Virus record (IMG/VR): IMGVR_UViG_3300020193_000013
Span: 1 to 64,000 of that record
Length of the DNA: 64,000 nt
Direction: 5' to 3' (one strand)
From: a virus
The notes below the pieces were generated by a model that was not told the DNA's origin, did no database searches, and was given only the letters and a program-made list of their open reading frames with translations. A program made the translations under genes and the position numbers. Below, piece by piece: positions 57,639 through 64,000 of the stretch; the first letter of the stretch is position 1; each line of letters opens with the position of its first letter.

Positions 57639-60418
57639 GACAGTTTTATTTCTTCATGTATTTGTTTTGGATGAAATATCATGGCTGTGTTTTGAATAAC
57701 TGGATGCGCACTTGGATCTTTTGTAACCACACCATGATATCCAGCATTTTTAACTTTATTGAAAATCTTTTCAAAATTCCAAGCCATGTTATTTTCTTTA
57801 AGGGCTTGTAGCAGAAGTCCGTCTTTATCGCTGTAAAGATCGTACAATTTTTGATGTGGCTCTAATTTAACTGTATATTTTGATTTAGCACCTGATCTAA
57901 CTATGTCTTCTGGGGTATCATTAATATAATAAAAGGTTACATGTGGGTAATTTTTTATTTGGTGCGGTAAAAACCTTTTAGTATGATCACCCTTAACGCC
58001 CATGCCTTCTTTTCTGGGATCTAGTTCTTTTAATCCTGGATGCTTTGAGTAATGATATAAAATAGCTGGCTGTTCTTCAGTTTTGCTTAAATCGTCCATG
58101 AATTTAATTTCAGTATCTCCATCATGCCCATGAACTTCATTAACATCTTTTAATGAATTATAAAAATTAAACGATGGAGTATCTGTCATCCAATTAACTA
58201 AGCATTTACCATCAGGGAACTGGACGCCTACAGCTACAATTCCTGTACCATTGTTCCCCTCATGATCTTCTTTCCTGTTTAAATAAAACCGTTTAAACTT
58301 TTTAAGTTTTGGCTTTCTAGCCTTAAAAAGTATGTCTATATTTACTTCTGACTTTTTGGCCATGAGCCTATTTAAATCTTCTTCGGTAATTTTTTTAGCT
58401 TTTCTGGTCAATTGTTTCCAAGAGGCTTTTAATCTATTGTAATCTATTGGCTGCCAATTTGCAGGATTTTCTTTTTTTAAAGCATTGTGCTCTTGTCTTT
58501 GTATTTTATTCGTCAGTAAATCTCTTGTATGCGTTAAAATTTCTTCATTGATTTCATTTTCAGGTAAATCTTTATATGAAGGTTTTGATCTAACAAATTT
58601 TTCAATAGCTTCTCTTTCATTAGGATGCAGATGTACATTTAATAAATGATCTACCAATCTATTTTTAGTATCTTCGCCGTATTTAGCTCGTAAAATATTT
58701 AATAAATGATGGGCAGCTTCATGCTCTTGAACAACATGAGCTTTGCCTGCTTTAAAGGCTTCTGGTTTTATGTACGGTTGACTAAAATCATCCTTATAGG
58801 CTTCAGTATAACCTCGGGTTATAAAAGTTCCTTCTGGGGTAACCTTAATATCAGACTGACCGCTAACCGCTGATTCAGCGGCTTTTCTTTGTGATTCTCT
58901 ATGTTTTGGAGTAGCTTCTTTAGCCCGAGGTTGTGCCATTAAAATCTTATTGGCTGTTTTTTTATTTTCTAGCGTTTGTCTAGAAATGATTCTAGGTCCG
59001 CCTGCCATGGCTTCAATTGCTTTATCTTCTTCAGTTATAGAAGGTACTTCGAGAGGTTCGTCAGAAATAAACTTAACGTCCTGCTCTGGTCTAGTAGGTA
59101 GCTTTTTAAGCCCTTTAAATCTTAAAGCTGGTTGAGACATTTTAATTAACTCTTCTTTAGCTAAACTTACGATTTCATTAACGTATTTATATATTTCTTT
59201 TGATAATCCAGTATTACTATGATTGTTTTGAATTTCAATAGTTTGCGGTAATACTAAATCACCAAACTCTATTTTAAAGTCTGCCTTAGCTACTTGCAAA
59301 TTATTTTTATCTTTAACTTCAACTTTAATTAAATTATCTATAACATTGTGGAAAAATTGATAAATTTCTATGTTTTTAAATTCTGATTTGTTAGTTTCAT
59401 TTAAATTGCTTGGATCGTAACCAAATTCATGAATAGAATTGGAATCGGTATACACATGCTTAGCTGGAACTACTTTGCTTACTATTTTGTACTTGTTACC
59501 AAGATTAGCCTGACCATGCTCTTTTGCATACTTTCTATTTAAAGTAACCCAATCACCAGGATTGATATTAAGTTTTTTTGCCGGTTGATCTGGTAATGTT
59601 TTTAATTTTTCATACTCATCGCTTATTTGATTGTAATAGTTAGATCTATCACTGGCATTAACGCCTTTAGGTATTTTTCCAGTTTTTAAAATATAAGCTT
59701 TATGGCTCTCTATTTCAGCCATTCTCTCTTTAGGTAATTGCTTATGCGGAACAGCTCTATAAATTCTGACCATTTTATTCGGTTTATCTTTAACGCCATG
59801 CAAATGATTAATAGATTCTTGATCGTATGGTACACCATGACCGTAGTATTTAGCAGCGTTTGAGCCGTAAATATCATCTGGATATATATCTTTTAAATTA
59901 TGAATAGGTTTTGAAAAGCCGTCATTTTTTGGAGCTTCGTGTTCACCTTTGTAGTCTTCTTCAGCTTTTTTGATTTCGGGTTTTTTAAGTTCACCTTTTA
60001 AATAAGTGACTACTATGTTTTCACCGTTAGGCTGGTATAGGTCGTCGTGCTCTAATGGATTAATAAATTTTAACTCTTTAAATTCTTCATCTTTGTCGCC
60101 AGTAAAATCCATACTCTCGTGATGGTATGGTTTTTTACAAACAAACAAATGAACAGTTAAATTTTTATCTTCTTGAGTATTGTAATGCTCTGCTCCGATA
60201 TGCTCTAAATCATTTAGGTTTAATTCTAATCCAGTTTCTTCTTTAGTTTCTCTAACTGCAGCATCTTTTAAAGATTCTTCATTATGTACGTGTCCACCTG
60301 GAATGCTCCATTCATTAGTGTCTTTTCTTTTGCCGTGTAAAATAAGATCTGGAAATTCGCTATGTCTAATGACAACGGCAGAAGCTACTGGTGGTTTTTT
60401 GTCTTTTGGATCACCCAT
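57635..60418 (-). CDS. Nudix-ART-metallopeptidase multidomain protein
   Basis: The start at 60418 (MGDPKDKKPP) is preferred to TTG 60457, which lies within the upstream gene. 927 residues. Nudix domain at about 8-100 with G-G-H-V-H-N-E-E-S-L-K-D-A-A-V-R-E-T-K-E. ART-like region at about 215-337 (I-Y-R-A-V-P, P-G-D-W-V-T-L-N-R-K-Y-A, H-E-F-G-Y). A Q-E-H-E-A-A-H-H metallopeptidase motif near 564. A domain with V-N-E-V-H-G-H-D-G-D-T near 760. A C-terminal ART-like domain (787-927; L-Y-H-Y-S, A-G-Y-H-G-V-V). Nudix enzymes cleave NAD, Ap4A or ADP-ribose and could pair with ARTs. Catalytic state untested. Confidence 0.7.
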   Translation of the reverse strand: MGDPKDKKPPVASAVVIRHSEFPDLILHGKRKDTNEWSIPGGHVHNEESLKDAAVRETKEETGLELNLNDLEHIGAEHYNTQEDKNLTVHLFVCKKPYHHESMDFTGDKDEEFKELKFINPLEHDDLYQPNGENIVVTYLKGELKKPEIKKAEEDYKGEHEAPKNDGFSKPIHNLKDIYPDDIYGSNAAKYYGHGVPYDQESINHLHGVKDKPNKMVRIYRAVPHKQLPKERMAEIESHKAYILKTGKIPKGVNASDRSNYYNQISDEYEKLKTLPDQPAKKLNINPGDWVTLNRKYAKEHGQANLGNKYKIVSKVVPAKHVYTDSNSIHEFGYDPSNLNETNKSEFKNIEIYQFFHNVIDNLIKVEVKDKNNLQVAKADFKIEFGDLVLPQTIEIQNNHSNTGLSKEIYKYVNEIVSLAKEELIKMSQPALRFKGLKKLPTRPEQDVKFISDEPLEVPSITEEDKAIEAMAGGPRIISRQTLENKKTANKILMAQPRAKEATPKHRESQRKAAESAVSGQSDIKVTPEGTFITRGYTEAYKDDFSQPYIKPEAFKAGKAHVVQEHEAAHHLLNILRAKYGEDTKNRLVDHLLNVHLHPNEREAIEKFVRSKPSYKDLPENEINEEILTHTRDLLTNKIQRQEHNALKKENPANWQPIDYNRLKASWKQLTRKAKKITEEDLNRLMAKKSEVNIDILFKARKPKLKKFKRFYLNRKEDHEGNNGTGIVAVGVQFPDGKCLVNWMTDTPSFNFYNSLKDVNEVHGHDGDTEIKFMDDLSKTEEQPAILYHYSKHPGLKELDPRKEGMGVKGDHTKRFLPHQIKNYPHVTFYYINDTPEDIVRSGAKSKYTVKLEPHQKLYDLYSDKDGLLLQALKENNMAWNFEKIFNKVKNAGYHGVVTKDPSAHPVIQNTAMIFHPKQIHEEIKLS

Positions 60419-60432
60419 TTTAATACCAATTA

Positions 60433-61395
60433 TTACTCGTCGTCTTCCATTTCCCAAGTTGGTGAATAATCTTTGGGGTTTGCTCCTGGTGGTGTTTTAG
60501 GGCCATCTGCAATTCTAATAACGCCACGCACATCTTGGAGTTTTGGTGCGGCATATTTAATAAAGTTAATCTCTACTTGACCTGATAAAACTATATTTCT
60601 ACTAAAAATGCGGTCAGTCTCTTTAAAATTTGGATTTAAATACATTGCATCTGATTGCATAGTACTTAATTCAAACCCTCTGCCTTCAAAGTAAACTTCT
60701 TTACATCTTAGTAGAATGTACCATATTGTATCATGAAGCCATTGATTTTGCACTGGATCTGATTGCGTGTGTACACCTATATAAACAGTTTCACTTACAA
60801 AGGTTACTTCTCTTTGCAAATTCCATACTGACACTGGTGGAACAACATAAGCATCGGTAAAATCTTCATTTACATTTTCTTTGATTCTAAATTGAGTATT
60901 TCCAACAATTTCGAGTATTTGATAAGCTTTACCAGTCCTAGAAGATACTAAAAATTGACCTACTACAGCATATTCTGTAGTAATTCCGCTAGGAAAGGTC
61001 ACTATACCGTTTTCTTTATTGTATTCTGAAGGGGTGAAGTTTTCGTAAACTTTAATAGGATTTATTGAAACTTTTTCAGTACTTATGTCTTCTGGTCCGC
61101 CCAATGTATCGCCTAAAGCAGTTCTAGGCAATAATTCTACCCTTGGTGAGCTTGTTATGGTAATACAAGGCATTTCGGGTGAATCTATCCTAAAATCTAA
61201 GTAAACTGGAATTTTATTGGTTAAAAACCATTGTTTATAGGCGTGTATCTCTTTATAACCGTATTCGGTTTTAGAAAGTGTGTCTGTAGCTAGTCCAGCT
61301 ATCACGTCATCTAGGATGAAATTATTCTTTCTGAGGTCATTTAAACCAGCTTCAAGGGCTGTTTTGACTAATATATCTGTAGGTATAATGGCCAT
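60433..61395 (-). CDS. Neck/tail-terminator-like structural protein
   Basis: A 320-residue protein with an early helix (V-K-T-A-L-E-A-G-L-N-D-L-R), beta-rich central part, and a late W-Y-I-L-L-R-C-K-E-V-Y-F-E-G-R-G-F-E-L segment. The helix plus strand pattern L-R-x-K-E-V-Y-F-x-x-R-G-F-x-L-S-T and F-S-R-N-I-V-L-S-G-Q-V resembles tail-completion or neck proteins of large myophages. Acidic C-terminus (W-E-M-E-D-D-E). It follows another neck-type gene, 20 bp downstream. CTTAATCT lies 7 nt before its ATG. Confidence 0.55.
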   Translation of the reverse strand: MAIIPTDILVKTALEAGLNDLRKNNFILDDVIAGLATDTLSKTEYGYKEIHAYKQWFLTNKIPVYLDFRIDSPEMPCITITSSPRVELLPRTALGDTLGGPEDISTEKVSINPIKVYENFTPSEYNKENGIVTFPSGITTEYAVVGQFLVSSRTGKAYQILEIVGNTQFRIKENVNEDFTDAYVVPPVSVWNLQREVTFVSETVYIGVHTQSDPVQNQWLHDTIWYILLRCKEVYFEGRGFELSTMQSDAMYLNPNFKETDRIFSRNIVLSGQVEINFIKYAAPKLQDVRGVIRIADGPKTPPGANPKDYSPTWEMEDDE

Positions 61396-61402
61396 ACCTA
61401 TT

Positions 61403-61410
61403 AGATTAAG
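61403..61410 (-). promoter_or_regulatory. CTTAATCT element upstream of neck gene
   Basis: Minus-strand GTCTTAATCTAATAGGT, only 7 nt before the ATG at 61395, so the ribosome binding site (TAGGT) overlaps the downstream edge of the element. Confidence 0.35.
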
Positions 61411-61415
61411 ACTGG

Positions 61416-62270
61416 CTACCTACCGCCAAATTCTTGGTTAATTCGCCTAATGGCTTCATCCATTAAAGTTTTAGCAAAGTCATGTGCGGCTGGAAAGGCA
61501 TTTAAAGGCTTTTGTTCTGGATAATACCACCTGCCTTCAGCCTCATGCTTAGTTGATATTGTCCTAAAAGTTAAAGCTTCCTTAATTACCTTGCCGTCTT
61601 TGCCCATTCTTTGGGTAACTGCTAAACCTTGTAGCTTATGTATCCCAGAATGTGGCTGCAATGCAATTTTGGCCGCCACTTCTTGACTTCTTGGTGTAGA
61701 AAAATTAGCTCTATTTTTATCATCGGCTATAAAGCCTGACATGTCTACTTTATGTAAAACACCTAGCTTTGGAGTTCCGTCAGTATTTGTTTCAATTTTT
61801 TTTAAATCAATGTTTTGATCTTTTAATGTTTTACTTACTATGTCAAAAAAAGCAGCTCTGGGATCGTTTACTTTTGATGTAGTACCTTTTTTACTGAATC
61901 CGCTGTGAGAAAATGGTATACTTGCATACCTGCTACCATCTTTAGCTGTTTTGGCTTTAGGGTTCTTATCAATAAGCCAACGCATAAACTTTTTAGGTGA
62001 ACCGTTTTCTATCTCAAGTGCCTTATTGTCTAGCTCGATTAAATAGATGCCGTCACCCAATTTACTCATTTTAACGTTTTCATGGTCTTTTCCGAGATAC
62101 GCTTGCTGTTGAAAGGTATTTAATTCGTTTAAAGCTTTACCGATAATAAAAGCCCTTACTTGAGCAGCTATTGTTCTTGATTCTTCATCTGCTCTTGCTT
62201 TTAATTTTTCTATGTCAGATGATACTTTTGCTGCTAAATCAGAAAAATCGTGTTCCAATTTAAAGCGCAT
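61416..62270 (-). CDS. Neck/head-completion-like structural protein
   Basis: A 284-residue protein. An N-terminal helical part (L-A-A-K-V-S-S-D-I-E-K-L-K-A-R-A-D) leads to a domain ending in R-W-Y-Y-P-E-Q-K-P-L-N-A-F, then F-A-K-T-L-M-D-E-A-I-R-R-I. This end pattern occurs in HK97 gp10-like and other tail-completion or virion morphogenesis proteins. In the middle are basic loops. Followed by the 320-residue neck gene and preceded by the Q-rich gene with 1 bp spacing, so head-tail junction assembly is the likely role. Confidence 0.55.
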   Translation of the reverse strand: MRFKLEHDFSDLAAKVSSDIEKLKARADEESRTIAAQVRAFIIGKALNELNTFQQQAYLGKDHENVKMSKLGDGIYLIELDNKALEIENGSPKKFMRWLIDKNPKAKTAKDGSRYASIPFSHSGFSKKGTTSKVNDPRAAFFDIVSKTLKDQNIDLKKIETNTDGTPKLGVLHKVDMSGFIADDKNRANFSTPRSQEVAAKIALQPHSGIHKLQGLAVTQRMGKDGKVIKEALTFRTISTKHEAEGRWYYPEQKPLNAFPAAHDFAKTLMDEAIRRINQEFGGR

Positions 62271-62271
62271 A

Positions 62272-63525
62272 CTATTCTTTTTCTAGGTTTCTAGATTTGA
62301 TTGATATTGGATTGCCTTTATTGTCTCTAACGATACCAGATGCTACTGATCTCCAAACTGGTTTATCATTAACTAAAACTTTTATTTTTCTTCCCTTTAG
62401 TGTTCCTATTGGATAGCCAGTGCCCTTAGCTCTTTTGATTCTTTTTCTGATATTTTTTTCTAATTCTTCTGCTAAAGATATATCACTTTTTTGAATTTTG
62501 CTTCTAGAAAGTTTAAGCATTTTATTAATTAGCCCCATAACCTGTTTAAAAGCATCTGGGTTAGATTCATGAAGCCTCATTAAATCTGGCATTTGTTCTT
62601 TTAATTGCCCTAAAAAATTTAAAAGCTTTAAAGAAACCTTATCGTGCTCGTCTTCTTCTGGACCAGCTTCTTGCGGTATAGTTTCTTTTGTTAAATCTTG
62701 ATCTTCTCCGTGTATTACTGGAGTTCCTTCTAATTCATCTTTCTCTGCTGGTTGCTGCATTGCTTGTTCTTCTGGGGCATTTTGCAAATCCTGAGTAGCT
62801 TGTTCTTTTTCTTGCTGAGCCTGCATCTGTTGTTGAGCCATTTGCTGCTGCTGAGCCATTTGTTGTATTAATTGAGCTTGCTGCTGGATTTCTTTTTTAG
62901 GGAAAAGGAGCTCGTCTAATGTTTTATCAATTAAACTTTTTTGACCTTGAGCTTCTTGTTCTGCATTTGGTTTTAATTGCGGCTTATCTGGCTTTACTTG
63001 ATTTAATCTATATTGACCATCTTGAATAGGCCTTTTAGGTGCTATTACTTGTGTTGTTATGTTTTTGCTATCGGGTAATTCTGGGTCAAAAACATTTGTA
63101 GGTATATTCACTGCAGGCCTTACCAGCTCATCATCTTTCATTAATTCATTTTTAATATATTCTGATGGTTTATGTGAGCTTTCATAGAGTTCGATTTTTT
63201 TAGTTTGTAGAGATTTTTTAGATGCTTCATTAGCTTCTTCAAAATCCATTCCAATTCCAATACCCATTTTGCTGCTTAAATTAGGCATGTAATTTTCAAT
63301 AATATTTGGGATTTGTTCGGCTACTTCTAAAGAAACTTCTAGTATTATACGTTCATATAACATCAAATGAACGTTTCCGCCATGAGTCTGGCAAACGCTT
63401 TTTAGTTTTTTAAGGAAATTGTCTAGGTAATATTTTACAGATTGGGAGTCTTTAAAATTTCCTTTATCAATAAGACTGTTTAAAGTATTACTGATATTGG
63501 TAGCATTTATAACTATCCAAACCAT
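62272..63525 (-). CDS. Virion-associated protein with Gln-rich linker
   Basis: A 417-residue protein. Residues 1-100 look globular (N-A-T-N-I-S-N-T-L-N-S-L-I-D, L-M-L-Y-E-R-I-I-L-E-V). A long Gln/Glu/Pro-rich region (about 185-270; Q-Q-M-A-Q-Q-Q-Q-M) may form a coiled coil or disordered linker. The C-terminus has a helix (D-K-V-S-L-K-L-L-N-F-L-G-Q-L-K-E-Q-M), an S-D-I-S-L-A-E-E-L-E-K segment and a basic K-G-T-G-Y-P-I-G-T-L-K-G-R-K domain. The last basic domain resembles DNA-contacting parts of virion proteins. No function recognised. Confidence 0.55.
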   Translation of the reverse strand: MVWIVINATNISNTLNSLIDKGNFKDSQSVKYYLDNFLKKLKSVCQTHGGNVHLMLYERIILEVSLEVAEQIPNIIENYMPNLSSKMGIGIGMDFEEANEASKKSLQTKKIELYESSHKPSEYIKNELMKDDELVRPAVNIPTNVFDPELPDSKNITTQVIAPKRPIQDGQYRLNQVKPDKPQLKPNAEQEAQGQKSLIDKTLDELLFPKKEIQQQAQLIQQMAQQQQMAQQQMQAQQEKEQATQDLQNAPEEQAMQQPAEKDELEGTPVIHGEDQDLTKETIPQEAGPEEDEHDKVSLKLLNFLGQLKEQMPDLMRLHESNPDAFKQVMGLINKMLKLSRSKIQKSDISLAEELEKNIRKRIKRAKGTGYPIGTLKGRKIKVLVNDKPVWRSVASGIVRDNKGNPISIKSRNLEKE

Positions 63526-63536
63526 AAAAGATCTCT

Positions 63537-63995
63537 TTATTTTGAGATCTTCTTCGCCAGAAGTCCCAATTTTAATGTGAGTAAGAAAGACTTAACAGAT
63601 TCTGGATCTGCTTTAGAATTAAAATAAAGTTTTGAACCAGTTTCAGTTTTAATTAATTTAACAAAAGGTTCTTTATTTTGATTTTCTGAAGCAAAGCAAA
63701 TGCATGGTGTAAACTTGTGTTCATTTTTAGTCAATGTAAATTGCGGTTTATTGCAATCTGTACATTTATTGCTTAGTTCTGCTTCGGTGATTATAAATTC
63801 GTTTTTAGTGACTTTTTCTTCAGCTTGTTTTTCTGCTTTGATAGCCATTCCAGGTGCTGCTTGTTTTTTTGGTGCGCCTGGCTTTGGTGGTTTTGGCATT
63901 GCTTGTTTACCACCAGCAGAAGCTTGAGCTTGCTGTGTAGCTAAAGAAACAGGCTTTTTAGATGGCGTTGCAGGTGGAATTGGCATTTTAGGCAT
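63537..63995 (-). CDS. Pro/Ala/Lys-rich protein with zinc ribbon
   Basis: A 152-residue protein from the ATG at 63995; because only 5 bp remain to the window edge, an earlier start cannot be excluded. The N-terminal 60 residues are Pro/Ala/Lys-rich and probably disordered (P-K-P-P-K-P-G-A-P-K-K). A zinc ribbon follows (C-T-D-C near residue 77, C-I-C near 98), then a small alpha/beta end. Located before the Q-rich virion gene in the same operon (11-bp gap). Role in assembly or DNA packaging is possible by position only. Confidence 0.6.
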   Translation of the reverse strand: MPKMPIPPATPSKKPVSLATQQAQASAGGKQAMPKPPKPGAPKKQAAPGMAIKAEKQAEEKVTKNEFIITEAELSNKCTDCNKPQFTLTKNEHKFTPCICFASENQNKEPFVKLIKTETGSKLYFNSKADPESVKSFLLTLKLGLLAKKISK

Positions 63996-64000
63996 TTTTG

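Noticed and set aside
1-64000. CRISPR arrays, insertion sequences and integrase/attachment sites
   Set aside because: No regularly spaced repeats, transposase or recombinase signatures were seen on either strand.

Overview
The window is an internal stretch of a large, AT-rich, contractile-tailed (myovirus-type) bacteriophage genome. The evidence is a near-complete set of tail genes (sheath, tube, paired small chaperone-like genes, tape-measure candidate, hub, spike, LysM baseplate protein, baseplate J, fibres), a primase/helicase pair, many tiny tightly packed genes and a tRNA. The host cannot be named. Sigma70-like promoters, several exported or membrane proteins and a BPSL0761-like protein suit a Gram-negative bacterium, but that is inference.

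Layout. (1) 1-8.4 kb, rightward: TOPRIM primase, a sigma-region-2-like protein, DnaB/RecA-type helicase, a BPSL0761-like protein, a CYTH (triphosphate tunnel) enzyme, a secreted subtilisin-like protease, and many small zinc-ribbon or membrane proteins. (2) 8.4-39.6 kb, leftward: M15 peptidase, seven collar or fibre-associated genes (three of them mosaic paralogues), a GNAT enzyme, large fibre and baseplate proteins, baseplate J (2234 aa), LysM hub, spike, hub, tape measure and chaperones. A divergent promoter region sits at about 39.7 kb. (3) 39.8-49.7 kb, mixed strands: accessory genes (possible dUTPase-fold protein, helical-repeat protein, HAD phosphatase, membrane proteins), tRNA-Asn(GUU), tail tube, a DnaJ co-chaperone, small membrane peptides and a Vsr-like homing endonuclease with three N-terminal repeats. 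(4) 49.7-64 kb, leftward: tail sheath, then three unusual multidomain proteins, then neck-type proteins and zinc/Q-rich virion proteins.

The most striking part is 53.7-60.4 kb. Three adjacent late genes between sheath and neck genes encode an apparent set of effector enzymes: a Nudix hydrolase, two or three ADP-ribosyltransferase-like domains, an HExxH metallopeptidase motif, a lytic transglycosylase and a palm-type nucleotidyl-cyclase domain resembling mCpol (minimal CRISPR polymerase). A short motif, (A/K)SE-x-YF-xx-L-x-K, recurs between domains in one of these proteins and in its 273-aa neighbour. I infer a packaged, possibly protease-processed cargo delivered with the DNA. The functional model is inference; the domain motifs are visible in the sequence.

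Other notable features: a recurring TTAATCT element upstream of about ten leftward late genes (candidate late promoter), a roughly 285-bp element closed by a 26-bp imperfect inverted repeat between convergent operons, mosaic tail-fibre paralogues, chitin-binding-like modules inserted in loops of baseplate proteins, and a small gene split by an in-frame amber codon.
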